From Iodidimonas muriae (GTDB lineage: Bacteria; Pseudomonadota; Alphaproteobacteria; Sphingomonadales; Rhodothalassiaceae): a DNA stretch of 64,000 bases. Below are positions 51,811 to 61,204 of this stretch, piece by piece. The notes under the pieces are model-generated. The model was not told the DNA's origin, did no database searches, and saw only the letters and a program-made list of their open reading frames with translations. The stretch covers positions 174,579 through 238,578 of the forward strand of contig NZ_BMOV01000005.1 in NCBI RefSeq assembly GCF_014647255.1. The letters run 5' to 3'. Each line of letters opens with the position of its first letter. Within the stretch, counting starts at the first letter, position 1. The position numbers and the translations under genes were made by a program.

Positions 51811-53388
51811 ATGCCTAAAGTTCTGATTTCCGACAAGATGAGCCCCCGCGCTGCCGAAATTTTCCGGGAACGCGGGATCGAGGTGGATGAAAAACCCGGC
51901 CTCGATAAAGACGACCTGGCCGCCATCATCGGTGATTATGATGGCCTTGCCGTGCGTTCATCCACCAAAGCCACCGCAAAACTTTTGGAGGCCGCCACCA
52001 ATTTGAAGGTGATCGGCCGGGCCGGCATCGGCATTGATAATATTGATCTGGCTGCCGCCACCAATCATGGGGTGGTGGTGATGAACACCCCCTTTGGCAA
52101 TTCCATCACCACGGCGGAACATGCCATCGCCATGTTGTTTGCACTGGCCCGGCAAATTCCCGCCGCCGATGTATCCACGCAGGCGGGAAAATGGGAAAAA
52201 TCGCGCTTCATGGGGGTGGAACTGGCGGGCAAAACCCTTGGCGTGGTGGGCTGCGGGAATATCGGCTCCATCGTGGCCGACCGTGCGCAAGGCCTTAAAA
52301 TGCGGGTTCTGGCGTTCGATCCTTATTTGTCACCGGAAAGGGCACAGGAAATCGGCGTCACCAAGGTGGAACTGGATGATCTGATGCGCCGTGCCGATTT
52401 TATCTCGCTGCATACACCGCTGACGGACAAAACGCGCAATATCATTGGCGAGCGGGCCTTTGGCCTGATGAAACCCGGCGTGCGCCTGATCAATTGCGCC
52501 CGTGGCGGTCTTGTGGATGAAGCCGCGCTGAAGGTGGCGCTGGACACGGGCAAGGTGGCGGGTGCGGCTTTGGATGTGTTTGCAACGGAACCGGCCAAAG
52601 AAAGCCCGCTTTTCGGGCATCCCAATCTGGTGGCCACGCCGCATTTGGGGGCATCCACCAGTGAAGCGCAAGTGAATGTGGCCATTCAGGTGGCCGAGCA
52701 GATGGCTGATTTCTTGCTCACCGGTGGGGTGACCAATGCCCTGAATATGCCGTCCATGACCGCGGAAGAAGCCCCGCGCTTGAAGCCTTATATGGCCTTG
52801 GCCCGCCAGATTGGCGGATTCGCCGGGCAGCTGACACGTTCAGGGATTCGCGCTGTCAGCATTGAATATGAAGGTCATGTGGCGGGCCTGAACACCAAAC
52901 CTTTGACGGCGGTGGTTCTGGAGGGGCTTTTGAAGCCCAATCTGGAATCGGTGAATATGGTCAATGCGCCGGTGATTGCCCGTGAACGTGATATCGACGT
53001 ATCGGAAGTGCTGCATGAGCGCGAAGGCGATTATCACACACTGATCCGCCTGACCGTCACCACGGAAACCCAAACCCGAACCGTTGCCGGAACGTTGTTT
53101 GCCAACCGCGCCCCACGGATCGTCGAAGTGCATGGCGTGCCTTTGGAAGCCGAACTGTCCGATCATATGCTGTATATCATCAATGATGACCGGCCCGGCT
53201 TTGTGGGGGCCTTGGGGGCGGCTTTGGGGAAATATGATCTCAATATTGCCACCTTCAATCTTGGCCGATCCGTCAAGGGCGGTTATGCAGTGGCCTTGAT
53301 CGCTGTAGATCAGCCGATTGAGCAAGAGGTACTCGACGCGGTGGCCGGCTTGGATTATGTCCAGCAGGTAACGCATTTGAGTTTCTGA
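51811..53388 (+). CDS. serA: D-3-phosphoglycerate dehydrogenase, long form
   Basis: 525 residues. The NAD-binding core has GRAGIGIDNIDLAAATNHGV, LGVVGCGNIGSIVADRAQ, NCARGGLVDEAAL and ATPHLGASTSEAQ. It is followed by an allosteric substrate-binding domain and a C-terminal ACT domain (INDDRPGFVGALGAALGKYD), so serine feedback is likely. It catalyses the first step of serine synthesis. ATG 51811 follows AAAGGA; the frame is open further upstream but overlaps serC. Confidence 0.97.
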   Translation: MPKVLISDKMSPRAAEIFRERGIEVDEKPGLDKDDLAAIIGDYDGLAVRSSTKATAKLLEAATNLKVIGRAGIGIDNIDLAAATNHGVVVMNTPFGNSITTAEHAIAMLFALARQIPAADVSTQAGKWEKSRFMGVELAGKTLGVVGCGNIGSIVADRAQGLKMRVLAFDPYLSPERAQEIGVTKVELDDLMRRADFISLHTPLTDKTRNIIGERAFGLMKPGVRLINCARGGLVDEAALKVALDTGKVAGAALDVFATEPAKESPLFGHPNLVATPHLGASTSEAQVNVAIQVAEQMADFLLTGGVTNALNMPSMTAEEAPRLKPYMALARQIGGFAGQLTRSGIRAVSIEYEGHVAGLNTKPLTAVVLEGLLKPNLESVNMVNAPVIARERDIDVSEVLHEREGDYHTLIRLTVTTETQTRTVAGTLFANRAPRIVEVHGVPLEAELSDHMLYIINDDRPGFVGALGAALGKYDLNIATFNLGRSVKGGYAVALIAVDQPIEQEVLDAVAGLDYVQQVTHLSF

Positions 53389-53439
53389 CCGCCGCTTGCG
53401 CCTTTGGCGTCTGCCACTATCGAGGAAGAGGTGAAAGCC

Positions 53440-54651
53440 ATGACTGCGCCCGGCCCATTCCAACGTGCGCTGCTGCCTGAAGGGCTGCGCGATGATCTGC
53501 CACCTTGGGCAGAGCATGAAGCACATATGGTGGATCGGTTGATGTCGGTGGCGGCCGGGCGTGGCTATCGTCGGGTGGCTCCGCCTTTGGTGGAATTTGA
53601 AGACAGCCTGATAACGGCATCGGGACAGGGACAAGGACAGGGACAGGGGCAATCCCAGTCCCGTTCCCAATCCATGTTCCGTTTGCTGGACCCTGTCAGC
53701 CAAAAAATGATGGCCGTGCGCTCGGATATGACCTTGCAAGTGGCGCGAATCGCCACCTCGCGGATGGCGGGGCAGGGGCGTCCCTTACGGCTTTCTTATG
53801 CCGGCCATGTCTTGCGGGTGCGCGGCACCCAATTGCGTCCGGCGCGGCAATTCCGGCAAGCAGGGGTCGAGCTTATCGGCTCCGATGCTTTGGAGGCGGA
53901 TCTGGAAGTTATCGCGCTGGCCGCCGAAGCATTGACGGATCTTGGCATCAAGGGACTATCGGTGGATCTGGTGTCCCCCACTTTGGTGCCAAGTCTTGCC
54001 CGCCAGCTTGCGTTGGATTTATCTACCACAGAGGCGGCCCGTCGGGCTTTGGATGCCAAGGATATCGCTGCGCTGGCCGGATTTGATAAAACGGTTCGGG
54101 ACATTCTGACCGGCTTGATGCAGGCGGCAGGGTCTTTGGATAGTGCCTTGCCGAAATTGGAACGCGTGTCCCTTGATGGCCAGGCCGCCCGGATTCGCGA
54201 TACGCTGGTAACATTGGCGCGGGCCTTGAAAGAACGTGTTCCGGATCTGAAAATTACCATTGATCCCGGCGAATGTCGCGGGTTTGAATTCCATACGGGC
54301 GTCGGATTTGCGTTTTTCGCCCCCCATGTCTCTGGTGAATTGGGCCGGGGCGGGCGCTATCAGGTGGCATGTCCCGATGGCGGGCAGGAAAGTGCCGTCG
54401 GGTTTTCCATGTATCTGGATAGCTTGCTGCGTGCTGTGCCGGTTCCCGTTGAACATCCCCGCATTTATCTGCCTTTCGGCACCGGGCAAGAAGAAGCCAG
54501 ACGCCTGCGCTCCATTGGCTGGCGTACGGTATATGGGCTGGTATCCGTAAGCGATCCGGCGGCGGCGGCCCGGGCTGAAGGATGTACGCATCTTTATGAA
54601 CATGGCGTTGCGCTGTCTTTGACAGCGGACGATGAAGCAAGTGAGGAGTGA
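53440..54651 (+). CDS. hisZ: ATP phosphoribosyltransferase regulatory subunit
   Basis: 403 residues from ATG 53440, preceded by GAGGTG. It is a HisRS-like fold without catalysis: LLPEGLRDDLPPWAEHEAHMVDRL, FRLLDPVSQKMMAVRSDMT, RLSYAGHVLR and RQAGVELIGSD. It activates a short-form HisG, which is not in the window. An unusual GQGQGQGQSQSRSQS insert (about residues 60-75) sits before the FRLLDP motif. It is followed 6 bp later by purA. Confidence 0.9.
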   Translation: MTAPGPFQRALLPEGLRDDLPPWAEHEAHMVDRLMSVAAGRGYRRVAPPLVEFEDSLITASGQGQGQGQGQSQSRSQSMFRLLDPVSQKMMAVRSDMTLQVARIATSRMAGQGRPLRLSYAGHVLRVRGTQLRPARQFRQAGVELIGSDALEADLEVIALAAEALTDLGIKGLSVDLVSPTLVPSLARQLALDLSTTEAARRALDAKDIAALAGFDKTVRDILTGLMQAAGSLDSALPKLERVSLDGQAARIRDTLVTLARALKERVPDLKITIDPGECRGFEFHTGVGFAFFAPHVSGELGRGGRYQVACPDGGQESAVGFSMYLDSLLRAVPVPVEHPRIYLPFGTGQEEARRLRSIGWRTVYGLVSVSDPAAAARAEGCTHLYEHGVALSLTADDEASEE

Positions 54652-54657
54652 AGGCCA

Positions 54658-55947
54658 ATGGCCAATGTGGTGGTGACCGGCTCGCAATGGGGCGATGAAG
54701 GCAAAGGAAAAATCGTTGATTGGCTGAGCGAACGGGCCGATGTGGTGGTGCGTTTCCAAGGCGGCCATAATGCGGGCCATACGCTGGTGGTGGACGGCGC
54801 TGTTTATAAATTGTCGCTCTTGCCCAGCGGTATTGTGCGCAAAGGCAAGATTTCGGTGATCGGCAATGGCGTGGTGATCGACCCATGGGCCTTGTGCGAT
54901 GAAATTGCCCGCCTGCGCGATCAGGGGGTGGATATCAGCCCGGCGAATCTGCAGATTGCGGAAAATGCCACGCTGATTTTGCCATTCCATCGGGAACTGG
55001 ATGCCTTGCGCGAAGATGCAACGTCGGGCGTGAAAATTGGGACCACAAGGCGCGGCATTGGTCCGGCCTATGAAGATAAGGTGGGCCGTCGTGCGGTGCG
55101 CATTTGTGATCTGGCCGATAAGGCGGCTGTTGAATCACGCCTTGACGGGCTGTTGACACATCATAATGCCCTTCGTGCCGGATTGGGGGCTAAAAGCATT
55201 GATAAAGACGCCATCGTGGCCGACCTGATGGCGATTGCCGCCGATGTGCTGCCCTATAAGGCTCCTGTCTGGCGGACCTTGGCCAAGGCCCGCGCGGCAG
55301 GCAAACGTATTTTGTTTGAAGGGGCGCAAGGCCAGATGCTGGATGTGGATCACGGCACCTATCCTTTTGTCACTTCTTCAAACACGGTAGCAGGGCAAGC
55401 GGCTGGCGGTGCAGGCGTGGGACCGGGGGCTTTGGATTATGTTCTGGGGATCACCAAGGCCTATACCACTCGCGTTGGCTCCGGGCCGTTTCCCACGGAA
55501 CTGGAAGACGAAATTGGCCGCCATTTGGGCGAGCGGGGCCGGGAATTCGGCACGGTCACCGGCCGGTCGCGTCGCTGTGGCTGGTTCGATGCGGTGATGG
55601 TGCGCCAAGCGGTGCAAATCGGTGGCATTGACGGTATTGCCTTGACCAAGCTGGATGTTCTGGATGGGCTGGAGACAGTCAAAATCTGTGTCGGCTACCG
55701 GTTGAATGGTGAACTGGTGGATTATCTGCCCTCCGATATGGAAGGGCAGGCTGCCGTGGAGCCGGTTTATGAAACCCTTGAAGGCTGGTCGCAAAGCACG
55801 GAAGGGGCGCGAAGCTGGGGTGATCTGCCTGCCACAGCGGTGAAATATGCACGCCGCATTGAAGAGCTGATCGGCGCACCGGTGGCCATGCTGTCCACAA
55901 GCCCGGAACGTGAAGACACCATTTTGATGCGCGATCCCTTTCAATAA
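54658..55947 (+). CDS. purA: adenylosuccinate synthetase
   Basis: 429 residues. [21 protein letters not shown] (GTP P-loop), [48 protein letters not shown] and [11 protein letters not shown] are diagnostic. It converts IMP and aspartate to adenylosuccinate with GTP. It is co-directional with hisZ, 6 bp apart. A long palindrome follows at 55998. Confidence 0.98.
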   Translation: MANVVVTGSQWGDEGKGKIVDWLSERADVVVRFQGGHNAGHTLVVDGAVYKLSLLPSGIVRKGKISVIGNGVVIDPWALCDEIARLRDQGVDISPANLQIAENATLILPFHRELDALREDATSGVKIGTTRRGIGPAYEDKVGRRAVRICDLADKAAVESRLDGLLTHHNALRAGLGAKSIDKDAIVADLMAIAADVLPYKAPVWRTLAKARAAGKRILFEGAQGQMLDVDHGTYPFVTSSNTVAGQAAGGAGVGPGALDYVLGITKAYTTRVGSGPFPTELEDEIGRHLGERGREFGTVTGRSRRCGWFDAVMVRQAVQIGGIDGIALTKLDVLDGLETVKICVGYRLNGELVDYLPSDMEGQAAVEPVYETLEGWSQSTEGARSWGDLPATAVKYARRIEELIGAPVAMLSTSPEREDTILMRDPFQ

Positions 55948-55997
55948 GAGGCAAAGTTTTCAAAAGCAGGAAACAGGGTTTCCCGCATTGGGGTTAT

Positions 55998-56032
55998 CAT
56001 TACGAGGCCGGAATATATCCGGCCTCGTAATG
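55998..56032. repeat. 15-bp perfect palindrome after purA
   Basis: CATTACGAGGCCGGA (55998-56012) and its exact complement (56018-56032) flank a 5-nt loop ATATA. There is no T run afterwards, so it is not a standard intrinsic terminator. It is the longest perfect inverted repeat that I noticed in the window. Confidence 0.85.
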
Positions 56033-56127
56033 CGTTGGGGCGGGGAAATATACTAAGATTTTAACATGTATTTAACGGGCCTTGCCATTAACTGTCTGTA
56101 AAGTGGTTTACGAATGGTTTTCGCATA

Positions 56128-58173
56128 ATGGCTGATGCAGACTCTCCGAAAAAAGGGGACAAATCTCCCCCAAGGTCTGTCGTTCCCGGCCTGTTGAATG
56201 GGCGATACCGGATCGAACTGGCAAAGCCGCTGGTGCATTTGAACAGCCCATGTGCCGATGCCTATGAGGTAACGGATCTTAAAGAGGGCCCCGCAGAACT
56301 TTATGCGTTGGTGCATCATCAGGGCAGCACCCATCGCGGGGATGTTCTTGCTGAATTGATCGAGGCACCGATCATCAGCATGCTCAATCCGGTGCGCTCG
56401 TCGGTGATCCGCGTGAAGGAGGGTGGGCCGCGGCATTTGGTGTCATTGGTTCAGGCCCCCACGGGGCCATCCCTGGCCGAGATTGCCGCTCAACACCCCA
56501 TTAGCGGGCATAAATTGCGCAAGCTGATCGTTCCGGGGATCGTTCAGGCTTTGGCGGGGCTGCATAGCCGCGGCATCGTTCATCGCTCTATCCGCCCCGA
56601 AACCATTTTTTTCAAAAGCCCCGCCCTTGATGGCGTGGTTCTGGGCGAATGTTTCAGTTGTCCCCCTGCTGCCGGGCAGCCCGCACATTTCGAGCCATTG
56701 GAACGGGCCTTGGCAATGCCTTTCGGGCGCGGGGAGGCCACGCCGGAAGCGGATATGTTCGCTTTGGGTGCCACGTTGCTTGCGTGCCATCTGGGGGTGA
56801 ATAAAAAACCCGCAAAAGACCCCAATGCCTTGCATGCGGCACGGATGGCGCAGGGGTCGTTCTGGGCGCATAGCGCAGGCACGGAAGTGCCCGGCGTCAC
56901 AGGCACGCTGTTGCGGGGGCTGCTGAATGATGATGAAGGCGAGCGCTGGACGCTCAAGGAACTGAACTTATGGCTGGAGTCGTCGGTTCCCAACCGGCGC
57001 TCGGTGAATGTTCTTTGGACCTTTGCCCGGCCGGTTATTTTCCGGCAGGCCACATTCTCCGACCGGCGGATGTTGGCGCATGAATTTTCCCAACATCCTT
57101 TGGATGCCGCGCATTTCTTGCGTCAGGTGGATTTTCCGTCCTGGGTGCAAAATATGATCACCACAGAGCTGTTCAGTGAACGGCTGGAACGGCTGATCAA
57201 TGTGAAAAAGGATGGGGATCTTTCCAGCGAACGGCACGGAGACCATGCCCTTGTGGCGCGAGTGACAGCGCATCTCGATCCTTTGGGGCCGCTGCGTTAT
57301 AACGGGATTTCCACCACCATCGATGGCCTTGGCCCGGCCATGGTGGAAATTTTCAATAAAGACGACGACATGGAGCAAGATATTTTGCTGCATCTGTTTG
57401 ACAGCAATGTCTTGCCCGCCATTCTTGATATCATCCTCGACCGCAATCCGGTTGTGAGCAAACAGCATCAATTGCATAGCCACACGGTTCAACTTATGCG
57501 TCGAACCAAGGGGCCGATGGGGCTGCTTTGCGCACTTTATGATCTGAATCCCACATTGCAGTGCCTGAGCCCGGCCCTGAAAGATCTCTGGATCACGTCG
57601 CCCCAGCAATTGTTGAAGGCTTTGGACCGTATTGTTGATAAAAGCTCGGAATTGTCTCCCTTGCTTGATGATCATGTTCTGGCCATGTTTTGTAGCCGGG
57701 TCGAAGGGGCCGAGCCCTTTGTGGAAGCCCTTATCAAACATCGCAAAAGCCCCGCGCGGCTGATGACGGCGGTGACCAAATTATTGGCTTTTTTGCAGCA
57801 AAAGCTGGATCTTGGGCCGTTAAAAAATTTAAGCAACCATCTTGTAAAAAGCCTGAAAGCCTTATTGGGGGATGTCAAAAGCCGGTCCCGCAAACGCACA
57901 ATAATGGCACGGTTGGATGAGCTTGGTGATTTGGGAAACCTGCCCGATATTGCGCGGGCGATCGATCTTGAACACTTGAAATATCTGGATCATCAGGAAT
58001 TTCTGGAAGCGCAGCGGAAGGTGTCTGTTTTGGAACAGATGATCCGGAAAATGCGCCGTCCGGTGCATCCGTCGGAGCCAAATGCCCGGCTGGCAGGGTT
58101 CCGGGCCGCTTCGGCCATGGGTTGGCTTGTGTTGATGGTCACCATGATCGTCTTGACGATGGGGGCAGGCTGA
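56128..58173 (+). CDS. tail-anchored pseudokinase-like protein
   Basis: 681 residues. The N-terminal ~300 residues follow a protein-kinase plan, but key residues are lost. The VAIK-type Lys is not present in AELYALVHH, the HRD loop reads HRS (152-154, in GIVHRSIRPETIFF) and the DFG position reads LGECFS. A ~350-residue helical region follows with no recognised domain, then a coiled stretch and one C-terminal membrane segment (ASAMGWLVLMVTMIVLTMGAG). It probably scaffolds or senses rather than phosphorylates. The next gene starts immediately after the stop and encodes a membrane protein. Confidence 0.75.
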   Translation: MADADSPKKGDKSPPRSVVPGLLNGRYRIELAKPLVHLNSPCADAYEVTDLKEGPAELYALVHHQGSTHRGDVLAELIEAPIISMLNPVRSSVIRVKEGGPRHLVSLVQAPTGPSLAEIAAQHPISGHKLRKLIVPGIVQALAGLHSRGIVHRSIRPETIFFKSPALDGVVLGECFSCPPAAGQPAHFEPLERALAMPFGRGEATPEADMFALGATLLACHLGVNKKPAKDPNALHAARMAQGSFWAHSAGTEVPGVTGTLLRGLLNDDEGERWTLKELNLWLESSVPNRRSVNVLWTFARPVIFRQATFSDRRMLAHEFSQHPLDAAHFLRQVDFPSWVQNMITTELFSERLERLINVKKDGDLSSERHGDHALVARVTAHLDPLGPLRYNGISTTIDGLGPAMVEIFNKDDDMEQDILLHLFDSNVLPAILDIILDRNPVVSKQHQLHSHTVQLMRRTKGPMGLLCALYDLNPTLQCLSPALKDLWITSPQQLLKALDRIVDKSSELSPLLDDHVLAMFCSRVEGAEPFVEALIKHRKSPARLMTAVTKLLAFLQQKLDLGPLKNLSNHLVKSLKALLGDVKSRSRKRTIMARLDELGDLGNLPDIARAIDLEHLKYLDHQEFLEAQRKVSVLEQMIRKMRRPVHPSEPNARLAGFRAASAMGWLVLMVTMIVLTMGAG

Positions 58174-58755
58174 ATGGCGCAAAAACCCACCAAAGCCAAA
58201 GAAAAGACATCGCCCAAAGATGCCGGGAAGGCAGGGATGTCGGCTCAAAAGTCCAGGAAAAAGTCGGATCGTAACCAGAAGAAAGCAGGGGGCACAGGCC
58301 GCTTGCTGGTTTATGCGGTTTTGGCCACCATGTTGTTTGTGGCACCGCCCATTGCCGCTTTGGCGATCTTGGGATTGATGCCTACCTTCGTGATTTTGTT
58401 TGTCGATATTGCGCCGGAAAAATCAACGCGCCTCAGCGCCATGTTCGCCTTTAATCTGGCCGGAGTGCTGCCTTATATGGTGCAGATGTGGGAGCAAGGC
58501 CCCAGCTTTGCCAATCTGATGCGCATTGTTGGTGATGTAATGGCATGGACGGTTATGCTGGGGGCTGCGGGTGCGGGGGCCGCGGTCTTGTGGGTGTGTC
58601 CGGTTTTGGCGGCCGGTATCCAGCAATATCTCAATAGTGACCGCGCTTATAAATTGGAAAAGCAGCGCGAGGCCCTGATCAAGGAATGGGGGGAAGGCGT
58701 GTCTTCCGCCAGACGCGCCCCCAAAGAACAAAAGCCCGCAGCTTCGGCCCAGTGA
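58174..58755 (+). CDS. small multi-pass membrane protein paired with the pseudokinase
   Basis: 193 residues. The first ~45 residues are very Lys-rich and likely cytoplasmic. Three or four hydrophobic segments follow (YAVLATMLFVAPPIAALAIL, PTFVILFVDIA, AMFAFNLAGVLPYMV, and one near VMLGAAGAGAAVLWV), with a charged C-terminus. I recognise no named family. The start abuts the pseudokinase stop without a gap, so the two are translationally coupled and probably form a membrane complex. A terminator follows. Confidence 0.75.
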   Translation: MAQKPTKAKEKTSPKDAGKAGMSAQKSRKKSDRNQKKAGGTGRLLVYAVLATMLFVAPPIAALAILGLMPTFVILFVDIAPEKSTRLSAMFAFNLAGVLPYMVQMWEQGPSFANLMRIVGDVMAWTVMLGAAGAGAAVLWVCPVLAAGIQQYLNSDRAYKLEKQREALIKEWGEGVSSARRAPKEQKPAASAQ

Positions 58756-58782
58756 TCGATGACGATCAAATGGCAATCTAAT

Positions 58783-58813
58783 GCCGGACAGAAGAACTGC
58801 CCGGCTTTTTTTT
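58783..58813 (+). terminator. intrinsic terminator of the pseudokinase operon
   Basis: GCCGGACAG and CTGCCCGGC form a 9-bp stem with a single A-C mismatch and an AAGAA loop, followed by eight T. It ends the two-gene unit 56128-58755. Confidence 0.88.
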
Positions 58814-58886
58814 ACTGCACGCGAAAATAGTGCAAAAAGGCTTTGTTGGATAAAAGCGCTGCCCTTGGGGAGGAACGGCGAAGAGG

Positions 58887-59789
58887 TTAATTGCTGGCGT
58901 CTTCCAGAATGCCGGCCCCATATTTCTGGATAGCGGCATTGCGCATGGCTTTTTGCAGCTTCTCGAAGGCCCGCACTTCGATCTGGCGCACCCGTTCGCG
59001 GCTGATATCATAAACCTTGGACAGGTCTTCCAAAGTCTTTGGATTGTCCTTTAGCCGTCGCTCCGTCAGGATATGGCGTTCACGCTCGTTCAGCGTGGTC
59101 ATGGCTTCGGCCAGCATATCGCGGCGCTGGGTCAGTTCCTCGTTTTCCGCAACAAGGCTTTCCTGATCCGGGGTCTCATCCACCAGCCAATCTTGCCATT
59201 CGCCATCCCCGTCGGCACGCATGGGGGCATTCAGGGAATGGTCGCCCGCCGACATGCGCCGGTTCATGGAGATCACCTCGGTTTCGGTGACCCCCAATTT
59301 GGTGGCGATATGTTCTACCTGTTCGGGGCGCATATCCCCTTCATCCATGGCCTGGATCTGGCCCTTCATACGGCGCAGATTGAAGAACAGCTTTTTTTGC
59401 GCCGCTGTGGTGCCGATTTTCACCAAAGACCATGACCGCAGGATATATTCCTGAATGGCTGCGCGAATCCACCACATGGCATAGGTGGCAAGCCGGAAAC
59501 CCTTATCGGGGTCGAACCGCTTCACCGCTTGCATCATGCCCACATTGCCTTCGGAGATCAGCTCGGCAACCGGCAATCCATAACCGCGATAGCCCATGGC
59601 AATTTTGGCCACCAAACGCAAATGGCTGGTCACCATGCGATGGGCGGCTTCGGAATCTTCATGTTCTACCCACGCTTTGGCCAGCATGAATTCTTCGTCC
59701 GGCTCTAGCATGGGAAATTTGCGAATTTCCTGCAGATACCGGGTCAAGCTGCCTTCGGGTGAGAGACTGGGAAGATTGATATTTGCCAT
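58887..59789 (-). CDS. rpoH: RNA polymerase heat-shock sigma factor (sigma-32)
   Basis: 300 residues. Region 2 includes LISEGNVGMMQAVKRFDPDKGFRLATYAMWWIRAAIQEYIL-type sequence, followed by the RpoH box QKKLFFNLR, which separates sigma-32 from sigma-70. Region 4 has VYDISRERVRQIEVRAFEKL. It directs heat-shock gene transcription. GGAG precedes ATG 59789. Other rpoH paralogs, common in this class, are not visible here. Confidence 0.96.
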   Translation of the reverse strand: MANINLPSLSPEGSLTRYLQEIRKFPMLEPDEEFMLAKAWVEHEDSEAAHRMVTSHLRLVAKIAMGYRGYGLPVAELISEGNVGMMQAVKRFDPDKGFRLATYAMWWIRAAIQEYILRSWSLVKIGTTAAQKKLFFNLRRMKGQIQAMDEGDMRPEQVEHIATKLGVTETEVISMNRRMSAGDHSLNAPMRADGDGEWQDWLVDETPDQESLVAENEELTQRRDMLAEAMTTLNERERHILTERRLKDNPKTLEDLSKVYDISRERVRQIEVRAFEKLQKAMRNAAIQKYGAGILEDASN

Positions 59790-59919
59790 GTTAAGCGCTC
59801 CTCTCTCATTTATACGAGGGACGTGACGTTAACCCTTCACGGATTCCCTCGTTTGGCCGCTCGCCGCGCTTTTTTTATAAGCGAGCGTCGGCCAGTCATT
59901 ATTATACAGGAAAAGAACG

Positions 59920-60918
59920 TCAGGTTTGGCCATGACGTTCCAAAAGATCCTCAAGATGTTTCAAGTCATATGGTAAGGCGCTGGAGAATTTCAAGAATTC
60001 GCCTGTGATCGGGTGAATAAATCCTAATTCCGCGGCATGAAGGGCTTGGCGCCCCAATCCGCTCACGGCATGGGCAAGCGCTTGCGGGGTTTTCGATGGC
60101 AGACGTGCCGCACGGGCATAAAGCGGATCGCCGATCAGCGCTGTTCCCTTATGCGCCATATGAACCCGGACCTGATGGGTGCGGCCCGTTTCAAGCTGGC
60201 AGATGATTTTTGCTGCAATGGGGGTACCCTGTGCCGACCAATAAGCGGTCTGCGTATGATAATGGGTCACCGCATGTTTTCCGCCTTGTTCCACCACGGC
60301 CATTTTCTTGCGGTTCACCGGATGACGTCCGATATTGCCTTCTACCCGGCCTTCAGCGGGATTGGGATGCCCACGGGTAAAGGCAATATAGCGGCGGTGC
60401 AGGCTGTGATCGGCGAATTGGGTTGCCAATCCATGGTGGGCTGCATCGCTTTTTGCCACCACCAACAGGCCGCTGGTGTCTTTGTCGATGCGGTGCACGA
60501 TGCCCGGCCGGCGGACGCCGCCAATGCCCGAAAGACTGTCGCCGCAATGGTGCAACAAGGCGTTTACAAGGGTACCATTGGGGGCGCCGGGGGCCGGATG
60601 CACCACCATGCCGGCGGGCTTGTCCACCACGATCAGGGCGTCATCTTCATAGGCGACGACAAGGGGAATGTCCTGGCTTTCCGGTTCGGCGGCCTCGGCG
60701 GCGGGAATGTGAAGGCAAATATGGTCCCCCGGTTTGACGGCTGCGGAGGCGTTCCTTATCGTCTGGTCGTTGATTGTGGCATGTCCGGCTTCGATCAGGG
60801 CTTTCACCCGCGACCGCGACAGGTCATGATTCTGGCCAGATAGCTGGATCGATAACCAGCGATCCAACCGGTTGGGTGTGTTATCGGTGCTGGCGACCAT
60901 TTCGAAACTGGATGACAT
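59920..60918 (-). CDS. rluD: 23S rRNA pseudouridine synthase D family
   Basis: 332 residues. An S4-like domain (RLDRWLSIQL, SRSRVKALIEAGHATIND) precedes the RluA-type catalytic core with GIVHRIDKDTSGLLVVAKSD (the Asp is the nucleophile) and LETGRTHQVRVHMAHKGTALIGDPLY. It likely modifies helix 69 of 23S rRNA. It is divergent from the small membrane protein at 60959. RluD rather than RluC is by overall similarity. Confidence 0.93.
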   Translation of the reverse strand: MSSSFEMVASTDNTPNRLDRWLSIQLSGQNHDLSRSRVKALIEAGHATINDQTIRNASAAVKPGDHICLHIPAAEAAEPESQDIPLVVAYEDDALIVVDKPAGMVVHPAPGAPNGTLVNALLHHCGDSLSGIGGVRRPGIVHRIDKDTSGLLVVAKSDAAHHGLATQFADHSLHRRYIAFTRGHPNPAEGRVEGNIGRHPVNRKKMAVVEQGGKHAVTHYHTQTAYWSAQGTPIAAKIICQLETGRTHQVRVHMAHKGTALIGDPLYARAARLPSKTPQALAHAVSGLGRQALHAAELGFIHPITGEFLKFSSALPYDLKHLEDLLERHGQT

Positions 60919-60958
60919 GGTGTCTTGAAAGACCCTTATAACGGCGGAAACAAAGACT

Positions 60959-61204
60959 ATGACGGCGCAAAATCTGGACGAAAACCCGAACCATCAAAGC
61001 CGTCTCGATCGTTTGGGCCGCCACCGCACGGCGATCCTTGTCATGGGGGCGGTCGGCTTTTTGATGCTGTTGGCTTTTCTTGGCCTGCTTGGCACCATTC
61101 TTTACAAGATGTCGGTGGGCGGGGAAAGCGGCGATCAGGCGGCTGCTGTGGCGGCGGGCCTGTCCGCTTCTTTGGATGGGGGCCATCTGTCCCGCCGCTT
61201 ATGA
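60959..61204 (+). CDS. small membrane protein with a 3' end shared with the GTA pseudogene
   Basis: 81 residues. A polar N-terminus is followed by one long membrane segment (TAILVMGAVGFLMLLAFLGLLGTILY). The size and place beside rluD recall the DUF6476 proteins of alphaproteobacteria, which I remember as somewhat longer. The last 12 sense codons before the final Leu (SASLDGGHLSRR) are encoded by a 36-bp sequence identical to 9471-9506. The stop overlaps the JAMM peptidase start (ATGA). The C-terminus may have been replaced by recombination. Function unknown. Confidence 0.7.
   Translation: MTAQNLDENPNHQSRLDRLGRHRTAILVMGAVGFLMLLAFLGLLGTILYKMSVGGESGDQAAAVAAGLSASLDGGHLSRRL
61163..61198 (+). repeat. 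36-bp exact repeat, copy B (3' end of small membrane-protein gene)
   Basis: Identical to 9471-9506 in the same orientation. It is read here in the frame giving SASLDGGHLSRR, two codons before the end of the gene. The flanks differ completely on both sides. Confidence 0.9.

Noticed and set aside
9471..61198. The 36-bp direct repeats as attL and attR of a 51.7-kb integrated element
   Set aside because: The interval contains core genes (ileS, mutL, purD, serA, purA, rpoH), and no integrase or excisionase is present. A 51.7-kb mobile element with those genes is not credible.
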